A stretch of DNA of 64,000 bases, from positions 992,001 through 1,056,000 of the forward strand of contig NZ_JASSYX010000001.1 in the NCBI RefSeq assembly GCF_030244015.1. Reading direction: 5' to 3'. The notes under the pieces are model-generated. The model saw nothing but the letters and a program-made list of their open reading frames with translations. It was not told where the DNA came from and did no database searches. Positions 52,541-62,728 of the stretch are shown piece after piece. Source of the DNA: Pedobacter ginsengisoli (GTDB taxonomy: Bacteria > Bacteroidota > Bacteroidia > Sphingobacteriales > Sphingobacteriaceae). The translations under genes were made by a program, and so were the position numbers. Every line of letters begins with the position of its first letter. Positions within the stretch are counted from its first letter, which is position 1.

Positions 52541-53641
52541 ATGAATATGAAACCCAACCCAGATTTAAATCATAACATTCAAATGCCGGTGAATCCGAGA
52601 CCTATAGCAATTATAGGAGCAGGAGGTATCGTTCACGATGCGCATTTACCCGCTTATAAAAAAGCCGGCTGGGTGGTGTTTGGTATATATGATCTTTCAA
52701 AACCCAAAGCTCAAGATCTGGCCTCTGAATTTGAAATTCCAATTGTGTTTGACTCGATAGGCCAAATGGTACAGGCAGCTCCTCAAGATATTGTATACGA
52801 CATTGCCGTGCCTGCATCCGTATTAGCAGAGGTATTAGAAATTATTCCCGAAAATGCAGTAATCCTGATGCAGAAGCCCATGGGGGAAAATATTCAGGAG
52901 GCGGAGGAGATATTGAGGATTTGCAGAAGAAAGAATTTTACAGCTGCAGTTAATTTCCAAATGCGGTTTATTCCAGCTGTTGCTGCAGCAAAGAAGTTAA
53001 TTGACAGCGGTGTACTGGGACAGCTCCATGACATAGAAATAAAAATGAACATCTACCATCCGTGGCATCTGTGGGAATTTCTTTTTAAAGTTCCGCGCAT
53101 GGAAATGCTCTACCATAGCATTCACTATATGGATCTGATGAGGTATTTCTTTGGTAACCCGAAAGGAATATATGCTAAGACGCTGAAACATCCACATATG
53201 ATGCAGTTGGCTTCTACCCGTTCCACGATCATACTGGAATATGATGATGTAATTAAATCCAACATCAATACCAACCACGGCCATGATTTTGGGCTTAAAC
53301 ATCAGGAGTCATTCATCAAATTTGAAGGCACCAAAGGTGCGATAAAAACCACACTTGGATTAAATATCAACTATCCTGAAGGTGTGCCGGATACATTTGA
53401 ATACATCACAATTGAAGATAATGAGGCCAGGGAGTGGAAGTCTGTCGATTTTAACGCAAGCTGGTTTCCGGACGCTTTTATAGGTTCTATGGCAAATGTA
53501 ATGTGTTTTGCCGAAGGATCAGAATCCGTGCTCATCAATGCTGCCGAAAGTGCTTATCAGACGATGGAGCTGGTGGAAGCAGCCTATGCATCCAGCGACG
53601 GTGGCGGAAGAGAAATTAAATACAGATACGAACAACAATAA
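52541..53641 (+). CDS. Gfo/Idh/MocA-family NAD(P)-dependent oxidoreductase
   Basis: ATG at 52541 is chosen over the TTG at 52520; the product has 366 residues. The Rossmann motif is PIAIIGAGGIVHDAHLPAY (about residues 21-39). The usual EKP motif is QKPMG here (the Lys is kept), and the catalytic His/Asp motif is HSIHYMDLMRYF (about 192-203). The protein is cytoplasmic, with no signal peptide. Given the dehydratase and lactonase-like genes after it, it may oxidise L-rhamnose or L-fucose to the lactone, as the first step of a non-phosphorylated route. Sugar and cofactor are inferred. It is cotranscribed with the IlvD-family gene after a 16-base gap. Confidence 0.85.
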   Translation: MNMKPNPDLNHNIQMPVNPRPIAIIGAGGIVHDAHLPAYKKAGWVVFGIYDLSKPKAQDLASEFEIPIVFDSIGQMVQAAPQDIVYDIAVPASVLAEVLEIIPENAVILMQKPMGENIQEAEEILRICRRKNFTAAVNFQMRFIPAVAAAKKLIDSGVLGQLHDIEIKMNIYHPWHLWEFLFKVPRMEMLYHSIHYMDLMRYFFGNPKGIYAKTLKHPHMMQLASTRSTIILEYDDVIKSNINTNHGHDFGLKHQESFIKFEGTKGAIKTTLGLNINYPEGVPDTFEYITIEDNEAREWKSVDFNASWFPDAFIGSMANVMCFAEGSESVLINAAESAYQTMELVEAAYASSDGGGREIKYRYEQQ

Positions 53642-53657
53642 GTAATTCAGGTAATTC

Positions 53658-55397
53658 ATGGAGAGAATATTAAACAGGTATAGCAGAGAAATAACAGAGA
53701 ACGAAAGTCAGCCATCATCAAGGGCTATGTTGCATGGAGCAGGGTTTACTTCTGCAGACCTAAAGAAGGCACAAGTAGGCATAGCAAGTTCCGGTTATGA
53801 AGGAAACCCCTGCAATATGCACTTAAACGAGCTTGCGGTACACATTAAAAAAGGGGTGGATGAAGCTGCTATGAAAGGTTTAATATTTAATACCATAGGT
53901 GTGAGCGATGCGCTTTCTATGGGCACTACTGGTATGCGCTTTTCACTCCCTTCCAGAGACATCATAGCAGATTCAATAGAAACAGTCGTGAGTGCCCAAT
54001 GGTATGATGCCGTGATTCCGGTAATGGGCTGTGATAAAAATATGCCGGGTGCCGTAATGGCGATGTGCCGATTGGACAGACCATCGATTATGGTTTATGG
54101 AGGTACCAATGTTTCAGGGTCTTATAACAGCAAAAAAATAAATATTCTCTCGACTTTAGAGGCGTACGGCGAAAAGATTGCCGGTCACATAACTGAGGAA
54201 GATTTCGAAGGAATCATCTTAAATGCCTGCCCCGGAGCAGGTGCCTGCGGTGGAATGTACACAGCCAATACCATGTCGGCCGCGATAGAGGCACTGGGAC
54301 TGAGTCTCCCGTATAGTTCATCTAATCCCGCACTGAGTTCTGAAAAAATTAATGAATGCCTTTCTGTCGGCAAGTACCTTTACCATCTTCTCGAAGAAGA
54401 TATAAAACCATCTGATATTCTGACGAAGAAATCTTTTGAGAATGCCATCACATTAATTATGACACTTGGGGGGTCCACCAATGCAGTGCTGCACCTGATT
54501 GCGATAGCCAGGGCTATAAATATTGATGTTAAGCTTGGTGATTTTCAAAGAATAAGTGATACAACTCCTTTATTAGCAGATCTAAAACCAAGCGGCAGAT
54601 TTTTAATGGAAGACCTGCACAATGCGGGAGGCATACCGGCGGTTATGAAAGAACTCATGGGAGCCGGTTACCTGCATACAGACTGTCTCACAGTGACTGG
54701 TAAGACCCTGGGGGAAAATCTGTCAAGCTTACCGGGGATCGACAAATCCCGTAATATCATGGTGCCTTTTGACCAGCCTATCAAGGCTTCAGGACATTTA
54801 AGAATCATGTATGGAAATATTGCCCCTGAAGGTTCCGTGGCAAAGATCACTGGAAAAGAGGGAGAAAAGTTTGAAGGTCCTGCCCGGATTTTTAACGGTG
54901 AATTTGACGCAATAGAAGCAGTAAAATTGGGCCAGGTAAAACCAGGTGAGGTTATTGTTGTTAGATATGAGGGGCCAAAAGGAGGGCCGGGGATGCCCGA
55001 AATGTTGAAAGTTACCGCTGCGGTAATGGGAGCGGGATTGGGTAAATCAGTTGCGATCATCACAGATGGACGTTTTTCGGGCGGTACACACGGATTTGTT
55101 ATTGGTCACATTACACCGGAAGCTTTTGATTGCGGTTTGCTTGCTTTGCTTACAGACGGCGATATCATTTCCATTGATGCCGTAAGTAATACCATAGCAG
55201 CAAAACTAACTGACGAAGAAATTTTGTTCAGAAAGTCGCAATGGGTGCAGCCAGCCCCTAAATATAAAAATGGTGTCCTATATAAGTACAGCCTTACAGT
55301 ATCCAATGCATCTACCGGATGCGTTACTGACGAATTTAAAACAGAAAACAGATCTGCTGTCATCAACTCCCTTTTATTAGCTAAAGATGAACACTAG
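53658..55397 (+). CDS. IlvD/Edd-family dehydratase, probably sugar-acid specific
   Basis: This 579-residue iron-sulfur dehydratase has the three cluster cysteines at C52 (GNPCNMH), C125 (MGCDKNMPG) and C197 ([12 protein letters not shown]). On sequence alone it could be dihydroxy-acid dehydratase of branched-chain amino acid synthesis, and automated annotation would say so. The setting (oxidoreductase before, lactonase-like hydrolase after with an 11-base overlap, rhamnosidases nearby, no other ilv gene) favours dehydration of a sugar acid such as L-rhamnonate or L-fuconate to the 2-keto-3-deoxy acid. Confidence 0.85.
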   Translation: MERILNRYSREITENESQPSSRAMLHGAGFTSADLKKAQVGIASSGYEGNPCNMHLNELAVHIKKGVDEAAMKGLIFNTIGVSDALSMGTTGMRFSLPSRDIIADSIETVVSAQWYDAVIPVMGCDKNMPGAVMAMCRLDRPSIMVYGGTNVSGSYNSKKINILSTLEAYGEKIAGHITEEDFEGIILNACPGAGACGGMYTANTMSAAIEALGLSLPYSSSNPALSSEKINECLSVGKYLYHLLEEDIKPSDILTKKSFENAITLIMTLGGSTNAVLHLIAIARAINIDVKLGDFQRISDTTPLLADLKPSGRFLMEDLHNAGGIPAVMKELMGAGYLHTDCLTVTGKTLGENLSSLPGIDKSRNIMVPFDQPIKASGHLRIMYGNIAPEGSVAKITGKEGEKFEGPARIFNGEFDAIEAVKLGQVKPGEVIVVRYEGPKGGPGMPEMLKVTAAVMGAGLGKSVAIITDGRFSGGTHGFVIGHITPEAFDCGLLALLTDGDIISIDAVSNTIAAKLTDEEILFRKSQWVQPAPKYKNGVLYKYSLTVSNASTGCVTDEFKTENRSAVINSLLLAKDEH

Positions 55398-56244
55398 GAT
55401 TCAAAATATTCCGCTGATTGACTCCCATTTACACCTTTGGGATGTTGAACTACTGGATTATCCCTGGTTACAAGATGTTCCTGAAATCAACAAGTCTTTC
55501 TCAATAACGGATTATCAGGATGAGACCAAAGATCTTAATATTGAAAAAATGATTTTTGTGCAGTGCGAGTGCCTCCCGGAACAAAGCATGGAGGAGATCA
55601 GATTCGTTGAACAGCAAGCATTAAAAGATCCAAGAATAAGAGGCATGGTCGCCTATGCGCCATTAGAAAAAGGATCTGAAATCATACCTACACTAGCATT
55701 ATTTAAACAACATCAATTAGTCAGGGGAGTGCGCCGGATGTATGACGATACGCCGGAAATCTGTACGGATCCCGATTTTCTAACTGCTGTCCGTTTACTT
55801 CCCGAGTATGGATTAAGTATGGACCTGAGCATTAAACCTTCATCTGCTGCACAGACATTGTTGATGATCCGGGCCTGTCCTGATACGCAGTTTGTCCTGG
55901 ACCACCTAGGTAAGCCTGACATCAAAAATGATGGTTTTAACAAGTTTAGGCAGGATATGGATGCTTTTGCCTCATTGCCTAATGTTGTAGCTAAGATATC
56001 GGGGCTGCTTACGGAAACAAACTGGTATCACTGGTCTGAAGAGGAAGTTGGTAAATATATAGCTTACGCCATAGGCTGTTTTGGACCAGACCGACTGATG
56101 TTTGGTGGAGACTGGCCAGTAGTTTTACTGGCCGGCACTTACAATCAATGGCTGCAGACATTGTTTAAATGTGTAAGGAGTTATACAGATGAAGACATTC
56201 ATAAACTCTTCTACGATACGGCAAATAAAATATATCGCATTTAA
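55387..56244 (+). CDS. Amidohydrolase-family sugar lactonase (fuconolactonase/rhamnonolactonase type)
   Basis: The 285-residue TIM-barrel protein matches COG3618. It has the metal-binding DSHLHLWD near residue 12, the strand-end [11 protein letters not shown] near 171, and the conserved MFGGDWPV near 240. Known relatives hydrolyse L-fucono-1,5-lactone, L-rhamnono-1,4-lactone and similar lactones, some without metal. It overlaps the dehydratase gene by 11 bases, which implies tight coupling. Together with the oxidoreductase it would convert a deoxysugar to its acid. No aldolase is present in the window, so the pathway must finish elsewhere. Confidence 0.85.
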   Translation: MNTRIQNIPLIDSHLHLWDVELLDYPWLQDVPEINKSFSITDYQDETKDLNIEKMIFVQCECLPEQSMEEIRFVEQQALKDPRIRGMVAYAPLEKGSEIIPTLALFKQHQLVRGVRRMYDDTPEICTDPDFLTAVRLLPEYGLSMDLSIKPSSAAQTLLMIRACPDTQFVLDHLGKPDIKNDGFNKFRQDMDAFASLPNVVAKISGLLTETNWYHWSEEEVGKYIAYAIGCFGPDRLMFGGDWPVVLLAGTYNQWLQTLFKCVRSYTDEDIHKLFYDTANKIYRI

Positions 56245-56349
56245 AACACTTTTTCAGAAAGAAAGGAGGACTGCTATTATATTTAGATTTCTACTAACCA
56301 ACGCAACCAAATAAAACTAAAAATTTAAACCTAACCACTTCAAGATATT

Positions 56350-59300
56350 ATGAAATTTCACCAGTATTTTAAATACGGGGGTGCTCTCCGTGTGCCTTTA
56401 AAGTCCTTCCTGGTTCCGCTGATTTTGACTGTTTTTATTACAACGACAGCATACGAGGCGAGCAGAGCTGAATCCCTTTCAGACAGTGCCCGGAATAAAA
56501 AAATTATTGCTAAACCTGCAGGGTATAAGAAGCTAAACACCGTTTTTAAGGAGATACGAGGAACTGTAAGAGACTCGGCCGGTGTATTGCCGGGCGCCAC
56601 AATTTCATTAAAGGGCAATCCGAAAATCGGTACCGTGACAGATCCCAATGGTAAATTCATCCTGGAAATACCCAATGATGCAGTGTTGGTTGTAGGCATG
56701 ATCGGATACCTGACCCAGGAAGTTCCAACAGCAGGAAAAACAAGTGTTGACATATTACTTAAGGTAGATTCCAAAGCTCTGGAAGAAGTTGTAGTTGTGG
56801 CTTTTGGCAAACAAAAAAAATCTGATGTCATCGGAGCCGTTTCTTCAGTAAATGTTGCCGACCTTAAAATTCCCTCAAGTAATTTAACGACAGCATTAGC
56901 CGGAAGGGTAGCCGGGATGATCGCTTATCAGCGAAGTGGCGAACCCGGGGCAGATAATGCGGATTTCTTTATCAGAGGGGTAACTACTTTTGGGTACAAG
57001 AAGGATCCATTGATACTCCTTGACGGGGTTGAGGTCGACAGAACGACCCTTGCTCGTTTACAGCCCGATGATATCGCCAGTTTTTCAATTGCAAAAGATG
57101 CGACAGCAACATCCCTGTATGGAGCACGCGGGGCGAACGGTGTTGTTTTGATCACTACCAAAGAAGGTAAGGAAGGCCAGATCAGCATATCTGTCCGTAT
57201 GGAAAATTCAGTGTCCGCACCTACCAGGAATGTTGAACTTGCTGATCCTGTTACCTATATGAGAATGGGGAATGAAGCCGTGCTCACGAGGGATCCGTTA
57301 GGCATGCTGCCTTATTCACAGGAAAAGATAGACAATACAGTTCCTGGAAGCGGCAGTGTCATGTACCCTTCAACAAATTGGCAGGATGCACTTTTTAAGG
57401 ATTATACAATTAATCAGCGGATCAACATGAATGCCAGTGGCGGTGGCAAAGTGGCCAGATATTACCTTGCGGGAACGCTCAATCAGGACAATGGGGTGTT
57501 GAAAGTGAATGGAAAAAACAATTTCAATAACAATATAGACCTTAAAAGTTACTCCCTGCGTTCAAACGTTAACATCAATCTGACTAAGACAACAGAGGCG
57601 GTGGTTCGGCTTTCAGGAATGTTTGACGATTATAACGGACCTATTGACGGCGGTACCGGAGTTTACAACCAGGTTATGCATACTAATCCCGTCCTGTTTC
57701 CGGCATTCTATGAACCTGATGAGCAGAATGTGGCAACAAAACACATCCTGTTTGGCAATTTTGGCACCGGAGGTTACCAAAACCCGTATGCCAACCTGCA
57801 AAGAGGTTATAAAGAATATTCATCATCAAAGATGGATGCCCAGTTTGAGTTAAAACAGGACCTTTCATTTTTAACCGAAGGCCTCTCTCTGAGGGGTTTG
57901 TTTAACACTTCAAGATACTCGTTTTTCGATGTAAGCCGCGGTTACAACCCTTTTTATTACAATATTGGATCTTACGACAAAAAGGATGGCACCTATTCTC
58001 TTATCGCATTGAACGAAACCGCCGGAACGGAATATCTGGGATATACCGAGGGACAGAAAGAAGTAAGCTCCACAGTTTATATGGAAGCGGCCGCCAACTA
58101 TAACCGCACATTTGCTGAAAACCATAACATCAGCAGCATGATGGTTTTTATCATGCGGAATAACCTTCGTGGTAATGCCGGGGACCTGCAGAGTTCATTG
58201 CCATTCCGTAACTTAGGTGTCTCGGGAAGGCTTACTTATTCCTACAAAAGCAAATATTTTGCTGAAGTAAACTTTGGATATAATGGTTCTGAGCGCTTCT
58301 TTGAAACAAACCGATTTGGCTTTTTTCCTTCTGCCGGCATTGCCTACAGTATATCAAATGAGAAATTCTGGGAACCAGTGTCCCCTTATATCTCCAAGCT
58401 GAAATTTAGGGCTACTTACGGACTCGTTGGAAATGACGCTATCGGGAATGATTACGATCGTTTCTTTTACCTGTCAAATGTAGATATGAATTATGGTGCC
58501 ATCGGATTTGGAACCGATAATGGTTATTGGAGGAGTGGTGTGCTGGTAAGCAGGTATGCAAACAACAACATCACCTGGGAAAAAGCCAGAAAGACCAACA
58601 TAGGTTTTGAAATGAGTTTGTTCAGAAACTTTAATATTGAAGCGGATTATTTTCAGGAATACCGCACCAACATTTTAATGAACAGGGCGTTTATTCCGCC
58701 TACCATGGGGCTTTCAGCTGCTGTGAGAGCCAACGTTGGTGAGGCGAGTGCCAAAGGTATCGATGGCTCTATAGATTACACCCAGAACTTCAGCAATACT
58801 TTCTGGCTGAAAGCAAGAGGTAACTTTACTTACGCAACCAGCCAGTTTAGGGTAAATGAAGAACCTGACTATAAGGAAACATACCTTTCCAAAGTCGGAA
58901 ACTCACTTTCACAAAAGTGGGGATATATTGCTGAAAGGCTTTTTGTTGACGATATGGAAGCGCTTAACTCTCCAAAGCAAAACTTTGGTGTGTATGGTGG
59001 GGGTGATATTAAATTTCGCGACGTAAACGGAGATGGCCAGGTGACGCCTCTGGATATGGTTCCAATCGGTCATCCTACAGATCCTGAAATTATTTATGGT
59101 TTTGGTTTATCAGCCGGGCTAAAAAGTTTTGACCTTTCTTGTTTTTTTCAGGGCTCAGCACGCTCTTCCTTCTGGATAGATCCGGCTGCAACATCACCAT
59201 TTGCGGATCAGACGCAATTGTTAAAGGCATATGCGGACAACTATTGGTCGGAAGAAAACAGAAATCTGTATGCACTGTGGCCCAGACTGACACCAAATAT

Positions 59301-59559
59301 CAGTTGGAATAACGCGCAGCCGAGTACCTGGTTTATGAGGAACCAGGCATTTGTGAGGCTGAAATCTGTTGAGATGGGTTATACCCTGCCTAAAAGACTG
59401 GTTGAAAAAGTGAAAATCTCCAGTGCGAGGGTCTACATGAACGGATTGAACCTGATGTCTATCAGCAGCTTTAAACTGTGGGACGTTGAAATGGGGGGAA
59501 ATGGTCTGGGATATCCTGTCCAGATGACTCTGAATGTTGGACTCAATGTTTCATTTTAA
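56350..59559 (+). CDS. SusC-like TonB-dependent outer-membrane transporter, second
   Basis: This 1069-residue protein has an unusual start: a signal anchor (VPLILTVFITTTAYEASRAE) followed by a spacer of about 50 residues. Next comes the carboxypeptidase-D-like domain (IRGTVRDSAGVLPGATISLKG, about 75-145), the SusC signature VVVVAFGKQKKSDVIGAV, the plug and the barrel, ending NVGLNVSF. It differs strongly from the SusC at 25483. It follows the lactonase gene by 105 bases and heads a SusC-SusD-lipoprotein run. A -7-like TATATTTA lies at 56278, but readthrough from the catabolic operon is also possible. Confidence 0.93.
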   Translation: MKFHQYFKYGGALRVPLKSFLVPLILTVFITTTAYEASRAESLSDSARNKKIIAKPAGYKKLNTVFKEIRGTVRDSAGVLPGATISLKGNPKIGTVTDPNGKFILEIPNDAVLVVGMIGYLTQEVPTAGKTSVDILLKVDSKALEEVVVVAFGKQKKSDVIGAVSSVNVADLKIPSSNLTTALAGRVAGMIAYQRSGEPGADNADFFIRGVTTFGYKKDPLILLDGVEVDRTTLARLQPDDIASFSIAKDATATSLYGARGANGVVLITTKEGKEGQISISVRMENSVSAPTRNVELADPVTYMRMGNEAVLTRDPLGMLPYSQEKIDNTVPGSGSVMYPSTNWQDALFKDYTINQRINMNASGGGKVARYYLAGTLNQDNGVLKVNGKNNFNNNIDLKSYSLRSNVNINLTKTTEAVVRLSGMFDDYNGPIDGGTGVYNQVMHTNPVLFPAFYEPDEQNVATKHILFGNFGTGGYQNPYANLQRGYKEYSSSKMDAQFELKQDLSFLTEGLSLRGLFNTSRYSFFDVSRGYNPFYYNIGSYDKKDGTYSLIALNETAGTEYLGYTEGQKEVSSTVYMEAAANYNRTFAENHNISSMMVFIMRNNLRGNAGDLQSSLPFRNLGVSGRLTYSYKSKYFAEVNFGYNGSERFFETNRFGFFPSAGIAYSISNEKFWEPVSPYISKLKFRATYGLVGNDAIGNDYDRFFYLSNVDMNYGAIGFGTDNGYWRSGVLVSRYANNNITWEKARKTNIGFEMSLFRNFNIEADYFQEYRTNILMNRAFIPPTMGLSAAVRANVGEASAKGIDGSIDYTQNFSNTFWLKARGNFTYATSQFRVNEEPDYKETYLSKVGNSLSQKWGYIAERLFVDDMEALNSPKQNFGVYGGGDIKFRDVNGDGQVTPLDMVPIGHPTDPEIIYGFGLSAGLKSFDLSCFFQGSARSSFWIDPAATSPFADQTQLLKAYADNYWSEENRNLYALWPRLTPNISWNNAQPSTWFMRNQAFVRLKSVEMGYTLPKRLVEKVKISSARVYMNGLNLMSISSFKLWDVEMGGNGLGYPVQMTLNVGLNVSF

Positions 59560-59570
59560 AAAATTAGATT

Positions 59571-61484
59571 ATGAAAAAATTAAAGATAGTTTTAGTGCTC
59601 TTACTGGTAAGTGCGTCCTTTTCATGCAAGAAGTACCTGGACGTCATTCCCGATAACATTGCAACTATAGAAAATGCTTTTAGTAGTCGTACAACAGCGG
59701 AAAAGTACCTTTTTACCTGTTTTATGTATTTGCCTGCTCACGCGAATGTGGACAACGTGGCTTTTTTAACTGGTGATGAATTTTGGTTACCTTATCCACA
59801 GGTGGCGCAGTTCCATTTTTTCCAGTCTTTTGAAGATATCGCAAGGGACAACCAAAGTATGGTAGACCCTACACTGAATTTTTGGGATGGTTCGAAGGGC
59901 GGAAAGCCAATGTTTCGCGGCATACGTGACTGTAATATTTTTCTTGAAAACATTGATAAAGTACCAGGCATGCAAGAGCGCGAGAAGAAGCGCTGGATTG
60001 CTGAGGTGAAATTTTTGAAAGCATATTATCACTTCTGGCTGCTGAGAATGTACGGGCCAATCCCACTGATAAAAGAAAATATACCAATTTCTGCTACTGT
60101 TGACGGCGTTAAGGTTCAGCGTGAGCCGGTCGACGCATGTTTTGAGTACATCGTCCAGCTATTGGACGAAGCAACGCCTGATCTGCCACCTTTAATTGAG
60201 AATGAATCCTCAGAAAATGGCAGAATTACCCAGCCAATTTCTCTTTCTGTTAAGGCATTGACATTGGTAACTGCTGCCAGCCCTTTATTTAACGGCAATA
60301 CAGATATGGCCAATTTCCGGGATAAGGACAACAGGCAGCTTTTCAGCACCACACCAAGTAATGACAAATGGAAGGCTGCAGCGGATGCCGCCAGAGCAGC
60401 AATCGATGCCTGCCATACCGCCGGCGCTAAACTGCATGTGTATGCCCCGGTAGTGAACACCTTTGATTTATCAGATACTACAATTACTCAGATGAGCATC
60501 AGGAACAGTGTTACTGAAAAGTGGAACCCTGAAGTAATCTGGGCGAATACAAATAGCATGGCTGTACAAATACAGGCACTGTCACAGGCATTCATCGATC
60601 CGGCCAGAACATCCAACATGGGCGCCAGGTCAATGCTTGCGCCAACTTTAAAAATGGCTGAGCTATTTTATACTAACAATGGAGTGCCGATCAACGAAGA
60701 CGAAAGCTGGGATTATGCGGGCCGCTACAGCGTAAAGACAGTTGCGGTAGAAGACAGGTTTAATCTTCAGGTGGGTTATAAAACAGCTTCTTTACATATA
60801 AACAGGGAAAATAGGTTTTATGCAGACCTTGGTTTTGATGGCTCCGTTTGGTATGGACAAGGTAAATACAATGATAAGCAACCCTGGTTTGTTGAAGGAC
60901 GGACCAATCAGACAGCCGGTAAACGAGGTATCTCTTTATATTCTATTACGGGATACTGGCCTAAGAAACTCGTGAATTTTCAGAATATCATTGAAGCAGG
61001 CGATGGAGGCCCGTATACTATCAAACCATACCCCTGGCCGGTAATCAGACTTGCGGATGTTTATTTGCTTTATGCAGAAGCACTCAACGAATCCATGGGG
61101 CCATCTGCTGAAGTCTATAAGTGGATCAATCTTGTAAGAACAAGAGCAGGACTCGAATCTGTAGAGAAATCATGGTCTGAACACTCAAGGATTAAAGATA
61201 AATACCTTAGTAAGGACGGCTTAAGGTCAATTATTCAACAGGAAAGACAAATTGAACTGGCTTTTGAAGGCCAGCGATATTGGGATATCCTCAGGTGGAA
61301 AAAAGGCAGGGATGAATTTAACGGCCCGGTTAAAGGCTGGGATATTGACCAGGAAGCACCTGAATATTACTACAGGATAAGAACGCTCTTCAACAAGAAA
61401 TTCAGCAATAAGGACTATTTCTGGCCTATCAGTGAAAATAACCTGATTGTAAATAATAAGCTGGTACAAAATCCAGGCTGGTAA
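59571..61484 (+). CDS. SusD-like glycan-binding lipoprotein, second
   Basis: The 637-residue lipoprotein (lipobox SFSC, Cys19; CKKYLDVIPDNIATIENAF) belongs to the longer SusD/RagB branch. Features include KKRWIAEVKFLKAYYHFWLLRMYGPIPLIKENI and the conserved ending RQIELAFEGQRYWDILRWKKG...NLIVNNKLVQNPGW. It is about 130 residues longer than the first SusD, so the pair probably handles a different, larger glycan. It is 11 bases after the SusC gene. Confidence 0.94.
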   Translation: MKKLKIVLVLLLVSASFSCKKYLDVIPDNIATIENAFSSRTTAEKYLFTCFMYLPAHANVDNVAFLTGDEFWLPYPQVAQFHFFQSFEDIARDNQSMVDPTLNFWDGSKGGKPMFRGIRDCNIFLENIDKVPGMQEREKKRWIAEVKFLKAYYHFWLLRMYGPIPLIKENIPISATVDGVKVQREPVDACFEYIVQLLDEATPDLPPLIENESSENGRITQPISLSVKALTLVTAASPLFNGNTDMANFRDKDNRQLFSTTPSNDKWKAAADAARAAIDACHTAGAKLHVYAPVVNTFDLSDTTITQMSIRNSVTEKWNPEVIWANTNSMAVQIQALSQAFIDPARTSNMGARSMLAPTLKMAELFYTNNGVPINEDESWDYAGRYSVKTVAVEDRFNLQVGYKTASLHINRENRFYADLGFDGSVWYGQGKYNDKQPWFVEGRTNQTAGKRGISLYSITGYWPKKLVNFQNIIEAGDGGPYTIKPYPWPVIRLADVYLLYAEALNESMGPSAEVYKWINLVRTRAGLESVEKSWSEHSRIKDKYLSKDGLRSIIQQERQIELAFEGQRYWDILRWKKGRDEFNGPVKGWDIDQEAPEYYYRIRTLFNKKFSNKDYFWPISENNLIVNNKLVQNPGW

Positions 61485-61505
61485 CATTAATTAAATTTTG
61501 TCTAT

Positions 61506-62693
61506 ATGAACAATTTTAAATATTTATTGACATTAGGTATGGCTTGTTTTGCACTAGGTGCATGCAAAGTAGATACACCGGCCCCTCTGGATAAAGATAA
61601 AGGCGCACCTTCCCCGGTTACTAATGTGAAGGTAGAGAATCTTCCGGGAGCAGCAAAAATAACCTATCGTCTTCCAAATGATGCAAAGCTACTTTATGTA
61701 AAGGCAGAATGTATGATCAATGGCAGAATGGTTGAAGCGAAATCATCTCCTTACAATAACGAGTTGTTGATCGAAGGATTTGGATCCGCAGGAGAAGCCG
61801 AAGTCAACCTATACTCTGTTAGTGTGAGTGAAACCCGCTCTCAGCCGTTGACGGTTAAAGTTAGCCCGCTCACACCGCCTTACGAGAATGCTTTTAACAG
61901 CCTCAGCCTCCGCGAAACGTTTGGAGGTGCCAATGTAGGATTTGAAAACCCGACGGAAGCAAATTTGGTGATCAATGTGCTGGCACAACAAGATGACGGG
62001 GAATGGAAAACAGCAGAAACTTTTTATACAAAGAAAGCAAACGGCGTATTTTCCGCGCGTGGTTTTGAACCGGTTCCAAGAAAATTTGCTGTATTTATAA
62101 AAGATAGGTGGAACAACTATTCGGATACACTGATGAAGGAACTTGTACCGATTTTTGAGAAACAACTGGATCGAACAAAATTCAGAGAATTTAATTTGCC
62201 AACAGATCAGCTTGCAGCTTTTGGCTGGACAATGCCATATATATGGGACGGTATCATTGTTAACAATACAAACGTCGACAAGCCTGGATTTCACACATCT
62301 CCGAACGGGGTCTGGCCACAATGGTTCAGCTTTAGTTTGGGCGTAAAAGCTAAGTTAAGCCGTTTTAAATACTGGCAACGCGGATCCTGGGTAGCCTTTA
62401 CCGACCGGAATATCAAGAAATTTGAGATATGGGGAAGCAATAATCCAGCAGCCGATGGCAGTTGGGATAGTTGGACTAAGCTTATGGATGGCACATCTGT
62501 CAAACCTTCAGGCCTTCCCATAGGAACTAACTCCCCTGAAGATATTGCATTAGTTGGAGCAGGAGAGGAGTTTATATTCCCGGAGAATACCCCGGATGTA
62601 AAGTACATCAGAATAAAAGTACTGGAGACATGGAGTGGTGCAAAGTCATTCTATATTATGCAGGTAGGGTTCTGGGGAGCTGAACAGCCTTAA
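61506..62693 (+). CDS. Surface glycan-binding lipoprotein with DUF4959/DUF5126/DUF5000 layout
   Basis: The product has 395 residues with lipobox LGAC (Cys20). An Fn3-like N-terminal domain (PSPVTNVKVENLPGAAKITYRLP) fits DUF4959, a middle sandwich fits DUF5126, and the last 150 or so residues (FSFSLGVKAKLSRFKYWQRG, FEIWGSNNPAADGSWDSWTKL, VKYIRIKVLETWSG) form a discoidin-like DUF5000. Such proteins are encoded in the SusE/SusF position and probably hold glycan at the surface. No enzyme motif is seen. It is 21 bases after the SusD gene. Confidence 0.85.
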   Translation: MNNFKYLLTLGMACFALGACKVDTPAPLDKDKGAPSPVTNVKVENLPGAAKITYRLPNDAKLLYVKAECMINGRMVEAKSSPYNNELLIEGFGSAGEAEVNLYSVSVSETRSQPLTVKVSPLTPPYENAFNSLSLRETFGGANVGFENPTEANLVINVLAQQDDGEWKTAETFYTKKANGVFSARGFEPVPRKFAVFIKDRWNNYSDTLMKELVPIFEKQLDRTKFREFNLPTDQLAAFGWTMPYIWDGIIVNNTNVDKPGFHTSPNGVWPQWFSFSLGVKAKLSRFKYWQRGSWVAFTDRNIKKFEIWGSNNPAADGSWDSWTKLMDGTSVKPSGLPIGTNSPEDIALVGAGEEFIFPENTPDVKYIRIKVLETWSGAKSFYIMQVGFWGAEQP

Positions 62694-62728
62694 TTAATTA
62701 AAGTATACATACTATTAAAAATTGTTGT

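Noticed and set aside
53658..55397. Dihydroxy-acid dehydratase for valine/isoleucine synthesis
   Set aside because: Family motifs allow it, but no ilv gene is nearby and the gene is sandwiched between a sugar oxidoreductase and a lactonase-like gene. I keep it as an alternative in the entry.
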